In this document: piece by piece, positions 1 through 8,700 of the stretch
Layout of the letters: every line of letters begins with the position of its first letter
How positions within the stretch are numbered: the stretch's first letter is position 1
NCBI RefSeq assembly: GCF_027497195.1
Contig: NZ_CP114905.1
Span: forward strand, 5,343,001 to 5,407,000
Source of the DNA: Streptomyces sp. WMMC500
GTDB lineage: Bacteria > Actinomycetota > Actinomycetes > Streptomycetales > Streptomycetaceae
Length of the DNA: 64,000 nucleotides
Direction of reading: 5' to 3'
Made by a program: the position numbers and the translations under genes
The notes under the pieces: model-generated
What the model was told of the DNA's origin: nothing
The model's database searches: none
The model's input: the letters and a program-made list of their open reading frames with translations, nothing else

Positions 1-739
1 CGTACTCCCCGGTTGCCGGGTCCCACTCGCCGGCGGCCCCGGCGACGTTCGCGAGGTTGATCAGGCGCTGCCCCAGGCGGTCGGTGAACTGCACGCCCTC
101 GATCCAGCCCCAGACCCGGTTGTCGCCGGCGCGCGTGATGCGGCGGGCGAGGGCGCGGAACTCGTCCCAGGTCGCCGGGCCGGAGTCCGGGTCGCCGCCG
201 GCCTGCTCGACGAGCCTGCTGTCGAACCAGTTGAGGGTGGAGTGGGACCGGTCGCTGAAGAGCGGCATCCCGTAGATCTCGCCGTCGAACACGTTCAGCC
301 CCTCCACCAGCCCGGCGCGGGGGATACGGGCACGGGCCTCGGCGGAGAGGCGCAGCGGCTGGAACCAGCCGTCGCGCTTCAGCCGGGCGACCCCCGCGGC
401 GGGTGTGCCGCCGGGCGCCTCCAGGCCGGCGAGGCTGGTGATGTCGGGGAGCTGGTGGCTCTTGCGGGCCAGTTGCAGGGCCTGGCCCATCTGGTCGGGG
501 TTGTAGACCTGCCGGGCGACCGCGGTGCCGGGGTGCTGCTTCTCGAAGGACCGGGCGAAGCGGTCGTGCACCTCCGCCACCGGCTCGTACTGGTCCCACC
601 AGGTCAGGGCGCCCGCCTGGCGGCCGTCGGCCGTCACCTCGCCGGAACCGGAGGAGCAGCCTGACAGCAGTCCGCCGCCGATCGGCAGGGCGGCCAGGGC
701 GGTGCCGTGTCCCAGCAGCATGCGCCGGCTGATCGCCAT
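1..739 (-). CDS. Sugar ABC transporter solute-binding lipoprotein (3' end outside window)
   Basis: The N-terminal 246 residues of an extracellular family 1 solute-binding protein are present; the C-terminus lies beyond base 1. The start has a twin-arginine-like SRRMLLG followed by a hydrophobic stretch and a lipobox LLSGC with the lipidated Cys at about residue 28, so the mature protein should be tethered outside the membrane. The mature part has the pattern of carbohydrate-binding proteins (TWWDQYEPVAEVHDRF near the start, YGMPLFSD further on). The start is fixed by a GGAGGAG-type ribosome site just upstream. It is divergent from the LacI gene with a GCGAACGTTCGC palindrome between them, so sugar-dependent repression is likely. 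The permeases would lie outside the window. Confidence 0.88.
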   Translation of the reverse strand, partial: MAISRRMLLGHGTALAALPIGGGLLSGCSSGSGEVTADGRQAGALTWWDQYEPVAEVHDRFARSFEKQHPGTAVARQVYNPDQMGQALQLARKSHQLPDITSLAGLEAPGGTPAAGVARLKRDGWFQPLRLSAEARARIPRAGLVEGLNVFDGEIYGMPLFSDRSHSTLNWFDSRLVEQAGGDPDSGPATWDEFRALARRITRAGDNRVWGWIEGVQFTDRLGQRLINLANVAGAAGEWDPATGEY

Positions 740-824
740 CTCTCCTCCTGGTGTCGTCCCGGCCCGTACACGACCCGGCGTGTCGGTGCGGGGCGTGACG
801 CCCGACGAGTGACATCCGGGTGGC

Positions 825-836
825 GCGAACGTTCGC
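825..836. promoter_or_regulatory. Probable LacI-family operator, copy 1
   Basis: Perfect 12-bp palindrome GCGAACGTTCGC with the central CG step typical of LacI-family operators. It lies between the solute-binding lipoprotein start (739, minus) and the LacI start (938, plus). The identical palindrome lies just upstream of the sulfatase at 3550-3561. Confidence 0.72.
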
Positions 837-937
837 TCATCGTGGCCACCGCGCCCGCGGTGCGTCAACACCTCGGACGGATGTCCGTCGGCCGGCAGCC
901 GATCGACGGCCGATTCGCCGGTCGTTATGATCCGACC

Positions 938-1948
938 GTGCCGAATGTCTCCTTGAAGGACGTAGCCGCCCGGGCCGGAGTGAGCTTCCAGACCGTGAGC
1001 AAGGCGCTCAACGACTCCGGCCGGGTCTCCGCCGAGACCCGGCGCCGGGTGCGGGAGGCCGCGGACGAACTGGGCTACGTGCCGAACGTTCTCGCACGCG
1101 GCCTGCAGACCCGGGTGACGGGCACCATCGGCGTGCTCAACTCCGACTTCAGCAACACGGTCCTCGCGCAGCACCTGGTCGGCATCGAGCGCGAGGCCCG
1201 CAGGCGCGGCCTCGGCGTGCTCATCAGCAGCGTCGATGCCACCGGCTCCGACGCCGAGCGGGCACTGCGCGTGCTCACGGAACGGCGCGTCGACGGCATC
1301 ATCTGCAACGCCCCCGCCGTCGAGGACGACCCGCGCACGGGCACCCTCCTGCGCTCCGGCCGCATCCCGGCCGTGTCGCTGCACCACATCGACGGTGGCG
1401 GCATTCCCGTGGTGCACGGTGACAACCGCGAGTCCGCCCGGCTGCCGATGCGCCACCTGCTGACGCTGGGGCACCGGCGCATCGGCGTCATCGCGGGGCT
1501 GCGCGCGCGCCGCGTCACCCGCGAGCGCCTCGACACGTACGCGGAGGTCCTCCGCGAACACGGCATGGACCTGCCGCCCGAGCTGGTGGAGGAGGGCGAC
1601 TGGGAGGTCGAGGGCGGGCACCGTGCGGCACACCGGCTGCTGGACCGTATACCCGGACTCACGGCGCTCGTCGCGCAGAACGACACGATGGCGGTCGGCG
1701 CGCTCAACGCCCTGCACGAACGCGGCCTGCGGGTGCCCGAGGACTGCTCGGTCGTCGGCTGCGACGACCTGCACTTCGCGGCGCGCACGATCCCGCCGCT
1801 GACCACGGTGCGGCTGCCCTTCCACCGCGCGGGGGAGACCGCGCTGGGGCTGCTCGCCGAACAGATGGAGACGGGCGCGGCGGCCGACCGGACCATGCCC
1901 GTGGTCATGGTGTACCGCGCGTCGTCGCGGGCCGTCGTCCCGGTCTGA
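938..1948 (+). CDS. LacI-family transcriptional regulator
   Basis: The product is 336 residues, usual for the family. The N-terminus has the LacI helix-turn-helix (SLKDVAARAGVSFQTVSKAL) and hinge helix (YVPNVLARGLQ), followed by a periplasmic-binding-protein-like effector domain (TGTIGVLNSDFSNTVLAQH, TALVAQNDTMAVGALNAL, ECSVVGCDD-like DCSVVGCDDLHFA). The GTG start is chosen because it places the DNA-binding domain directly at the N-terminus; an in-frame upstream extension has no family character. It probably binds the GCGAACGTTCGC sites at 825 and 3550, which would place the transporter, itself and the sulfatase in one regulon. The inducer is unknown. Confidence 0.93.
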   Translation: MPNVSLKDVAARAGVSFQTVSKALNDSGRVSAETRRRVREAADELGYVPNVLARGLQTRVTGTIGVLNSDFSNTVLAQHLVGIEREARRRGLGVLISSVDATGSDAERALRVLTERRVDGIICNAPAVEDDPRTGTLLRSGRIPAVSLHHIDGGGIPVVHGDNRESARLPMRHLLTLGHRRIGVIAGLRARRVTRERLDTYAEVLREHGMDLPPELVEEGDWEVEGGHRAAHRLLDRIPGLTALVAQNDTMAVGALNALHERGLRVPEDCSVVGCDDLHFAARTIPPLTTVRLPFHRAGETALGLLAEQMETGAAADRTMPVVMVYRASSRAVVPV

Positions 1949-2074
1949 ACGCTCACCCCGCGCCGGCCTGAACGCCCGTGCTCCGGCCACGCCTTGCGGC
2001 CCCGGACGACGTGCCGGGCCCGGGGGCCTTCCCCCGCCCGGCGGGTGACGGGGACGGGAGTACGGCTCACCGGC

Positions 2075-3520
2075 TCACCAGTGGCCGTCCCGGGGCTGGG
2101 TGCGGTCTTGCACGGCGACGAGGACGTCCATCAGATACGCCTCCAGACCGGCGCGCAGTTCGCGGGAGCCGGCGTCGTGCCAGAGATTCGTCATCTCGCG
2201 CGGGTCGGCGGCAAGGTCGTACAGCTCACCGTCGCGGGCCCGCCCGGAGACGGGGGCGCCGTGGTGCACGACCAGTTTGTGCACGCCGGTGCGCAGCATG
2301 GTGGCGTGGCACGGGTCCGCGTAGGGATGACCGGAGTCCCGGTACTCGCACAGGGCCCAGTCGCGCACGCCGTCCGCCTCGCCCCTGGCCGTCGGCAGCA
2401 GGCTGGTGCCCTGGGCGCGTGGCAGCGGCGGGACGCCGGCGGCGTCGGTGAGGGTCGCGTTGAGGTCGATCCACTGGACGAGCCCGGCGCGGCGCTCGCC
2501 GGCCGGCAGCCCGGCGGGCCAGCGCATGACGAGCGGGACGCGGACGGCGCCCTCGTAGAACATCGGGCCCTTGAGCAGCAGCCCGTGGTCGCCGAGGTTC
2601 TCGCCGTGGTCGCTGGTGAAGACGACCAGGGTGTCATCGGCGAGCCCGGCCTCGTCGAGGGCGGCGAGGATGCGGCCGACCTCGTCGTCGATCAGGGCGA
2701 CCATCGCGTAGTAGTTGTGGACGATGTCGCGGATGCCGGCTTCGTCGTAGTCCTGGAAGCCGGGCAGGTGGCCCGCGTAGCTCTTGACCGACGCCTCGGT
2801 GAGCACGGCCGGGCGGTCGGCCAGGTCGGCGGGCGAGCCGACGGGGGAGGGGAGCGCGGCGGGGTCGAAGCGGTCCAGGTACTCCGGCGGCGCGACGAAG
2901 TCGTGGTGCGGGTCGTAGAAGTTGACCCAGGCGAAGAAGGGCTTGTCCGGCTCGCGGCCGGCGCGCACGTAGTCGATGGCCTCCTCGGCGACCCAGTGGC
3001 TGTAATGGGCCTCGGTCGGCATGTCGTCGAAGCTGCCGGTGCCCTCCTCGGCCGCCGCGTAGAGGGCGGGGTGCTCGCGCCGCAGCCACTGGTGGTAGGC
3101 GTTCTCGGGTGAGGGGTGGCGGGGGTCGTGGGAGTGCCGGTAGACGCGGTAGCCGTCGTCCTGGCGTATCTCGTCGCGGCCGCCGAAGCAGGACGACAGG
3201 TGCTGCTTGCCGAACAGAGCGCAGTCGTACCCGGCGTCCGCGAGGTTCTTCATGAACAGCCGGTTGCCCTCGGGCAGCGCGACCCCGTTGGCGTGCAGGC
3301 CGTGGGCGGCGACGTAGCGGCCGGTCATGAGGGAGGCGCGGGACGGCGCGCAGACCGGGTTCTGCACGTAGCAGTTGTCGAACACCACCCCGTTCTCGGC
3401 GAGGGCGTCCAGCACCGGGGTGCGGGCGTGCTCGTTGCCGTAGGCGCCGAGGGTGTCGTAGCGCTGCTGATCGGTGCAGATGAAGAGGATGTGGGGGCGA
3501 CGCTGGGGCGTGCCGTGCAT
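2075..3520 (-). CDS. Type I sulfatase (formylglycine-dependent)
   Basis: The product is 481 residues. The N-terminus carries the metal-binding ILFICTDQQRYDTLG strand, then C-A-P-S-R at residues 57-61, the C-x-P-S-R signature in which Cys is converted to formylglycine. VVFTSDHGENLGDHG supplies further metal ligands. Family knowledge: such enzymes hydrolyse sulfate esters, often from glycans or choline sulfate. No signal peptide is visible, so it is probably cytoplasmic and acts on imported substrate. The ATG at 3520 has a GGAGG 10 bases upstream; a longer in-frame start would lie inside the operator at 3550-3561. It is convergent with the LacI gene. The substrate cannot be read from the sequence. 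Confidence 0.93.
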   Translation of the reverse strand: MHGTPQRRPHILFICTDQQRYDTLGAYGNEHARTPVLDALAENGVVFDNCYVQNPVCAPSRASLMTGRYVAAHGLHANGVALPEGNRLFMKNLADAGYDCALFGKQHLSSCFGGRDEIRQDDGYRVYRHSHDPRHPSPENAYHQWLRREHPALYAAAEEGTGSFDDMPTEAHYSHWVAEEAIDYVRAGREPDKPFFAWVNFYDPHHDFVAPPEYLDRFDPAALPSPVGSPADLADRPAVLTEASVKSYAGHLPGFQDYDEAGIRDIVHNYYAMVALIDDEVGRILAALDEAGLADDTLVVFTSDHGENLGDHGLLLKGPMFYEGAVRVPLVMRWPAGLPAGERRAGLVQWIDLNATLTDAAGVPPLPRAQGTSLLPTARGEADGVRDWALCEYRDSGHPYADPCHATMLRTGVHKLVVHHGAPVSGRARDGELYDLAADPREMTNLWHDAGSRELRAGLEAYLMDVLVAVQDRTQPRDGHW

Positions 3521-3549
3521 GCGGTTCCGACCTCCGGGATCTGGCGAGC

Positions 3550-3561
3550 GCGAACGTTCGC
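3550..3561. promoter_or_regulatory. Probable LacI-family operator, copy 2
   Basis: Second exact copy of GCGAACGTTCGC, about 30 bases upstream of the sulfatase start. Placement at the expected promoter supports LacI control of the sulfatase together with the transporter. Confidence 0.72.
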
Positions 3562-3570
3562 CCACTGTTG

Positions 3571-3991
3571 ATCGCAGTGGACACCCCTGTCAAGGGTCGT
3601 GGTGTCTGCGGCAGGAGTGGGCGTCTGGCCGTCGCCGACTGCTGCACGTGTCCACCTGGCGCAGCGGAAGACGGTCACGTCAGAAGGGGTGGGAATCCTG
3701 ACGGCGGAGGGCCGGGTGGTGTGGCCGTGTTCGGCCGGTAGCGGCTGGACAATGCCGGCAAACACCGGGCAGCGCTGATCCGCTGCCGCGACAGGGACGC
3801 GCCACGAGGGCACCCGGAATGGCCCGGCCGCCTCTCGTCGCCTCGCGAGGCCGACGGGCGGTACACCCGCCATCTTGAGTTCGGCGTGATGTCGTCTCCG
3901 ATTGCCTCAGAATTCACGAGACCAGCGATGTGTCTGGTGTGCGCCACAGGAATTCATGGCGGAGAGATAACGGAACGGACAGGAGTGGAAA
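3571..3991. other. Intergenic region, no gene recognised
   Basis: About 420 bases between the divergent sulfatase and the next gene. The last 100 bases before 3992 are less GC-rich than the surroundings and contain GAATTC twice; they probably hold the promoter of the 3992 gene. Open frames here show no family character. Confidence 0.5.
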
Positions 3992-4954
3992 ATGCCTATA
4001 GTGCCGGCCGGACCCTCAGGAGAATCCACAGAACCGCAGAACTCGCCCATACTTCCGTTCGGTCCCCTGATACTCAGCTCGGCCTCCGGTGTGCCTGATC
4101 GCATCAAAAAGCAGGAGTATGACGACGGAGGCCCGGCGGTGGAGGGTGAGACGGAGGAGGAGAAGGCGGCGAGGGAGGAGAAAGGTCGACGCATCCGCGT
4201 CAACCCCTTGTTGATATCACTCGACGATATTCCTCTCGACTGGATTCTCAAGGGGCGAGAAGGTGCGGTCTGGCATTACTCGGCCGTATTCCGCCCCGAA
4301 GACCCGGAAAAGCCGGAAACCGCCCGCTGGCAGATCATGCTGGGCAGCGACAAGCCCCTCACGATCATCCCCGAGGAATATTGGGACTACATGCTGTCGC
4401 AGTCGGCGGAAGACGCCGCCGAGAAGCGGTTGGCAGACCCGGAGCATGAAGTGCGGATACTGTGGCCGAAGGACATCGATGACCTGAAGCGGGGGATCAG
4501 TAAACTAGGCCATCCCACCATAACGGTGGACTGGGAAAGGGGGACCGGCAAGACGGTGGAGGGGGAAGCCGCAGCAAGTGGTGAGTTCCTGTTCTTTCCG
4601 AATGCGCAAAAGGGCAAGGTGACCGATAAGTCGGGGCGGTACATGAGTGCGAAGGTCAGGGAAAATCTCGGCCTGCCCGTAGATCCCGAGGATGCCTTGA
4701 AATGGGGCCAGGAAGTTGCGGCTGCCTTCAGTAAGAAGCTGGGGGGAATCCCCGTCGAGTTCGAGCAGGTGAGGACAGCGCCGAAACAGGTGAATGAACC
4801 AGTTGCGGCCCACGCCACCCTCCTGCCGACGGGCGGCGCGCAGACCACGGAGGCTCCCGGCCAGCCCGCCTCCGCCTCGGCACCTGCTGCCGCCGGCGCC
4901 TCCCACAAGCGACCGGCGGCACACACCGGCGAGCAGGCCAAACGCCGACGATGA
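3992..4954 (+). CDS. Unrecognised protein with nucleoplasmin-like bipartite basic C-terminus
   Basis: The product is 320 residues and was not recognised. An acidic/basic linker rich in Glu and Lys occupies about residues 40-65, followed by a probably folded central part (PLDWILKGREGAVWHYSAVF, WQIMLGSDKPLTIIPEEYWD). A Pro/Ala/Ser-rich linker follows and the protein ends in KRPAAHTGEQAKRRR at the stop codon. That tail closely resembles the classical nucleoplasmin nuclear localisation signal (KRPAATKKAGQAKKKK). The ATG has AGGAG with a 6-base spacer. Codon use is clearly less GC-biased than in neighbours, suggesting transfer. No signal peptide is seen. The tail might instead bind DNA or act as a basic secretion signal. 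Confidence 0.8.
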   Translation: MPIVPAGPSGESTEPQNSPILPFGPLILSSASGVPDRIKKQEYDDGGPAVEGETEEEKAAREEKGRRIRVNPLLISLDDIPLDWILKGREGAVWHYSAVFRPEDPEKPETARWQIMLGSDKPLTIIPEEYWDYMLSQSAEDAAEKRLADPEHEVRILWPKDIDDLKRGISKLGHPTITVDWERGTGKTVEGEAAASGEFLFFPNAQKGKVTDKSGRYMSAKVRENLGLPVDPEDALKWGQEVAAAFSKKLGGIPVEFEQVRTAPKQVNEPVAAHATLLPTGGAQTTEAPGQPASASAPAAAGASHKRPAAHTGEQAKRRR

Positions 4955-5560
4955 CGCGACTTCCACCACCGGCGGCTGGGCCGGCTCGCGGCACAACGCC
5001 GTTCTCGTCGAGCCCGAGGAACGCGCCGACGGGGCTCCGATGCCGGTCCTGTCGGACACCCTCCGCCCTGATCTCTCCCGCTCCCCATGCCTGGTGGGAC
5101 CTGGTCGTGTCGGCGCAGGCTCCGGTATGTCGCGGTGACATGGGCAGCGCGTCAACTCCGGTGCGGGTACCGCCAGTTGTGTCGTCGCGTCCGATCTGGT
5201 TCTCGCCGCCGTCGACGTACAGGTTGCCGCCTCACCGGAGCAAGAAGGGGTTCACCTCGTAGCGGGCTGCGAGACGTTGCCCTCTGGTTCCCGGCACCTG
5301 GGCCGGGAACCGGCTGTCCACCAGTGGCCGGGCAACCGCGCACACGCGAAGCTGCGCAGCCCGGTCGTGCCGGCCTTCGCCCGGCTCCCACGGCGGCGGA
5401 TCTCCCGTACAGGCCAGAGGCCCTTGCCTCCACGCGGCTGCACCGTGGCGGCGGCAGCGGGCTCGGGAACCGGCCGGCGCCTGTGGTGAACCGTCCGGAT
5501 CCCGGCACCGTTGTGTTTTCCTGCAAGCCAACTACCTGTCTGCGAAGGGATCACCCCGGT
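4955..5560. other. Intergenic region between two unrecognised genes
   Basis: About 600 bases without a recognisable gene. It holds a hairpin at 5286-5311. The start of the next gene is marked by a purine-rich GAAGGGA about 11 bases before 5561. Confidence 0.5.
5286..5311. terminator. Possible hairpin terminator
   Basis: Nine-base perfect arms (GGTTCCCGG and CCGGGAACC) separated by 8 bases, without a T-run. It lies 330 bases after the preceding stop, so the assignment as terminator is weak. Confidence 0.35.
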
Positions 5561-6565
5561 ATGACAGATATACCCCTCCACGAACTTGAGCTCCTTGAGG
5601 AAGGGCGACAAGTCGTGGTCTCCGAAGAACCTGTGGGAAGCATCTCCGACGGCCCCTCCAGCCCTCGCTCCGACCGATCCGCCCTGAGCTTCCAGCAGGG
5701 CGAAAACCGCCACACCGCCCTACCCGCCGGATCCAGCGACTGGACGGTGTACGTCATGCGCGGGGGTAGGTGGGTGCTTGAGCACGATTGGCAGATCACG
5801 TTGGCTGTGAAGCTCGCCGCCCACGGGCTCCAGTCGGCGGGCAAGCTCACCCAGGCCCTGTCGGACCAAGAGGCGCTGGGGAAGGGGATGGAGACGGCAG
5901 GCGCATGTCTGGGCATTCTCGTGAAAGTGCCGGACGTGGCCAGGTACATGAGGTCCTTCGCCGAGACTCGTAGCACGAGCGACATGTTGTTCGCGGGGGC
6001 CCAGATGCTTACCGGCATGACGCAAGTCGGGACAACCGGGAGCGCATACTGGCCGATGTCCAAGGAAACGAGGGATGCGGTTCAGGGGTCCTTGTGGACC
6101 TTGAACGCCACCCTCGACATGCTGGGGCAGGGACCTTCGACCCTTGAGGCTCAGCAGGCTCACGCAGATGCTCGCAGACTCTTCTTCCCCGCATCCGGAA
6201 ACCCCAACATCGAGACCTTGCGGCGAACGGAAAATCCCGTCTTCAGCGCCATGAGCCCCTTCCAGCCGCCCTCGTCCGGAGAGTGGGTCTCGGAAGGCAC
6301 GCAGCAGGCGTCCGCTTCGCCCACGGAAACGGCCGGTGGGCTGCAGCGGGCATGGACGGCGACCTCGACGTCGGTCGCCGAGCATGCGACGCTGCATCGA
6401 AGGCAGACCGGGATGGGGGCGGGTGACCGGGCGCCGGCGCCGCGTGGCGGGAACGGCGGCGGCAGCGCCGGAAACGGAACGGACGCCCGTGGATACGGGT
6501 CGCCTGCCGCTTCAAGTGGCAGTGACTCGCCCAGTTCACGCAGGGGAAGGCGTGGAAGGCGCTGA
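5561..6565 (+). CDS. Unrecognised protein with Arg-rich C-terminal tail
   Basis: The product is 334 residues and was not recognised. A polar N-terminal 45 residues leads into a probable alpha-helical core (WQITLAVKLAAHGLQSAGKL, GACLGILVKVPDVARYMRSF, MLFAGAQMLTGMTQVG) with amphipathic or weakly hydrophobic helices. About 110 Gly/Ser/Ala/Thr-rich residues follow, and the protein ends SSRRGRRGRR. The ATG at 5561 follows a purine-rich ribosome site; upstream in-frame extension is low-complexity. It shares the organisation 'unknown domain, disordered linker, basic tail' with the 3992 gene although the sequences do not align by eye. It could be a DNA-binding or secreted protein; no function is assigned. 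Confidence 0.72.
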   Translation: MTDIPLHELELLEEGRQVVVSEEPVGSISDGPSSPRSDRSALSFQQGENRHTALPAGSSDWTVYVMRGGRWVLEHDWQITLAVKLAAHGLQSAGKLTQALSDQEALGKGMETAGACLGILVKVPDVARYMRSFAETRSTSDMLFAGAQMLTGMTQVGTTGSAYWPMSKETRDAVQGSLWTLNATLDMLGQGPSTLEAQQAHADARRLFFPASGNPNIETLRRTENPVFSAMSPFQPPSSGEWVSEGTQQASASPTETAGGLQRAWTATSTSVAEHATLHRRQTGMGAGDRAPAPRGGNGGGSAGNGTDARGYGSPAASSGSDSPSSRRGRRGRR

Positions 6566-7047
6566 TCCGGACGGCGAAGCGACCGCCCCGATGAACGCTC
6601 CGCCCGGATATCCACTCGGGTAGGGAAGCGCGTACGTCGGCCTGTCGCCGACCGGCCGGCGTACGCGCCGACCGGGCACCCGCCCGGCCGCACTCACGGT
6701 GCCATCGACCGCGCAGGGAACCCGGGGCGTCTGAACCGTCCGTCCCGGCGGCCCGTTGTCACCTCGCGTCGCCACCCCGACCTCGTGTGCCGCGACGCAG
6801 TCTGCGGACCTGCGCGCCTACTGCGCCAAGCCCACCTCCGCTCCCGGTGCCGGTCACCCGGCCCAGAGCGCGAGAGTAGCCGGATCTCGCGGACCACCGT
6901 CACGGACCAGGCGTGTTATCGCCGGCGGTGATCGGCCGCGTCGTCACACAGGACTCGCCGTGACCCCGGTGTGGGCCACGGCGAGTCCGCTTTCGGCACG
7001 GGTCCCGGGCGCAGACGGTTCTGCTCCCGGGGCCGGCTGGGGGCGGG
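6566..7047. other. Intergenic region with terminator
   Basis: About 480 bases between convergent genes. No gene is supported. A strong hairpin at 6951-6988 is listed separately. Confidence 0.6.
6951..6988. terminator. Hairpin terminator after the glucanase gene
   Basis: Twelve-base perfect inverted repeat (GGACTCGCCGTG / CACGGCGAGTCC) with a 14-base loop, 60 bases past the minus-strand stop at 7048. It fits a factor-independent terminator of the T-poor type common in actinomycetes. Confidence 0.7.
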
Positions 7048-8700
7048 TCAGCCCGCGTTGCGGTAGATGGTGCCGCTGGCGTTCGGGGTGGTGCCGTCGT
7101 ACAGGCCGGTCGGGTGGTCTTCCGTGGAGAAGAGCGCGAACCATGCGTAGCGCTTCACGAAGGGCAGGACCCCCAGCGACTCGGTCGACGTCTTGATGAA
7201 CTGGGTCTGCTCCTCCTCGCTCGGGTAGCGGGGGGTGCCCTCGGTGAAGTCGGTGAGGGCGTACTCGGTCAGCCAGATCGGCTTCTTGTACCGGTCGTGG
7301 ATGCGCTGCAGATAGTCGGCCAACTGGTAGGTGGCGGCGTAGCTGAAGTCGGAGCCGTACCAGTGCACCGGGATGAAGTCGACACGCAGACCGCGCTTCT
7401 CGGCTCCCTTCATGAAACGGTCCAGCCAGCCACGGGGCTTGTCAGCGTTGGCGGCGACTGCCGGGGCTCCCAGGCGAAGGCCGGTCTTCTCCAGTTGGGG
7501 CCACAGGTCGAGCGCCTGCTCCACCGTCATGTTGGCCTGCCCGCGCAGGTCGGGCTCGTTGAAGGTGAGGAGGTTCTTGCCCTCCCGGGCGGCATTGTTC
7601 AGCTCGGTTTCGTTGACCGAGCCGGGGCCCCAGATCGTCGGAACGTACTCGACACCCTCGGGCCTCACGACCCCACCGCTGGAGGAGGTCCAGTTGTGGT
7701 ACCAGGACACGCCGGAATCGGTGAGTGCCGCGCTCTGGTGAGTGCCGTCGACGGGGTTGAGGGCGGCGCCCTTGAGGGGCGCGGTCCGGCCCTTCGGAGC
7801 ATCGGGGCGCTCGGGGGCACGGGGCTTGGTCTTGTCAGCGGGCTCGGAGTCGTCACCGGTGCCGGAGCCCTCGCCGGTGCCGGATCCGTGGAAGGCGACG
7901 GTCATGCCGGTGCAGTTGCTGCACTGCCGCATGACCTGGTTGCCCCTCTGGTGGTCGAGCTTGGACCACGAGTACGCCATGGGGCACCGTTCAACGAGCG
8001 CGTCGCTGTAGGCGGTCGGCCTGTCCTTGTCCTCGTGCGGGTTGATGCACACCAGCGGCTTGCCCGCCGCGTCCCTGGTGAGGTTCTCGGGCGGGCAGGC
8101 GGAGAGGAGGTCGACGTTGCAGCCCACCTGGGCGCACTCGCCGCCGTCCGCGGGCGGCGGCACGCCGTCCGGGGTAATGGTGATGGGCACCGAGACGGCG
8201 TCGACGTAGCTGACGTTGTACCAGGGCGCCGAAGGGTCGGCTGTGTCGAAGTTGAACTCGGCGAGGCTGACGGGCTGTGCCCCGCGGTCGCAGCGGTCGG
8301 CGTACGGACCGCAGTCGCCGACAGCGCAGTGGAACGTGCTGCCCTCCTCGCCGGTGCAGCCCTGGCGGGCGAAGAACCTGCCGCGCCAGTGCCCGGCGCC
8401 GGAGCGCTCGGGGACGGTGACGGTGGCGGACCGGCCTGGGTCCAGCGTCGGCAATCCGGTGAGCGGAATCGAACCGTCGTCGGTGCTGGCCACGCTGCCG
8501 ACCCAGATGCGCTCGCCTGTGTCGTTCACGAAGGTGACGGTGTGCTCGGCGTCACCGGTGGCCGCGGCGCCGGTGATCTGGTCCTCGCGGTTGCCGGGAG
8601 GGCCTTGCAACCCCGCCGCGGCCACGGCCGATACGGCGACGACGACCAGCAAGAATGCGAACAGAAGTGATCGAGATGGTCGAGGTGCTCTCACGCGCAT
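7048..8700 (-). CDS. Secreted thaumatin-like domain fused to GH128-type glycoside hydrolase
   Basis: The product is 550 residues. Residues 1-30 are a signal peptide or anchor (RSLLFAFLLVVVAVSAVAAA). Residues about 50-270 resemble a thaumatin-like (PR-5) fold: TVTFVNDTGERIWVGS, many paired Cys, and CPMAYSWSKLDHQ near its end. After a Pro/Lys linker, residues about 315-550 match the Asl1-like/GH128 beta-glucanase core with acid/base Glu in LTFNEPDL (about 382) and nucleophile Glu in IWLTEYAL (about 479). Both modules are known to act on beta-1,3-glucan, so a fungal cell wall glucanase is likely. It is transcribed alone and ends in a 12-bp hairpin. Confidence 0.88.
   Translation of the reverse strand: MRVRAPRPSRSLLFAFLLVVVAVSAVAAAGLQGPPGNREDQITGAAATGDAEHTVTFVNDTGERIWVGSVASTDDGSIPLTGLPTLDPGRSATVTVPERSGAGHWRGRFFARQGCTGEEGSTFHCAVGDCGPYADRCDRGAQPVSLAEFNFDTADPSAPWYNVSYVDAVSVPITITPDGVPPPADGGECAQVGCNVDLLSACPPENLTRDAAGKPLVCINPHEDKDRPTAYSDALVERCPMAYSWSKLDHQRGNQVMRQCSNCTGMTVAFHGSGTGEGSGTGDDSEPADKTKPRAPERPDAPKGRTAPLKGAALNPVDGTHQSAALTDSGVSWYHNWTSSSGGVVRPEGVEYVPTIWGPGSVNETELNNAAREGKNLLTFNEPDLRGQANMTVEQALDLWPQLEKTGLRLGAPAVAANADKPRGWLDRFMKGAEKRGLRVDFIPVHWYGSDFSYAATYQLADYLQRIHDRYKKPIWLTEYALTDFTEGTPRYPSEEEQTQFIKTSTESLGVLPFVKRYAWFALFSTEDHPTGLYDGTTPNASGTIYRNAG

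Noticed and set aside
1075..2070. Long open frame on the minus strand opposite the LacI gene
   Set aside because: Arg/Ser/Pro-rich chance translation of the complementary strand of a high-GC gene; the plus strand carries a clear LacI protein.
1949..2074. GC-rich hairpins between the LacI and sulfatase genes
   Set aside because: Several short GGGCCC-type pairings are possible but none forms a clear long perfect stem, so no terminator is called.
3992..6565. Toxin/immunity pair reading of the two unrecognised genes
   Set aside because: They are separated by 600 bases, show no toxin motif, and both end in basic tails, which does not fit a toxin and a cognate immunity protein.
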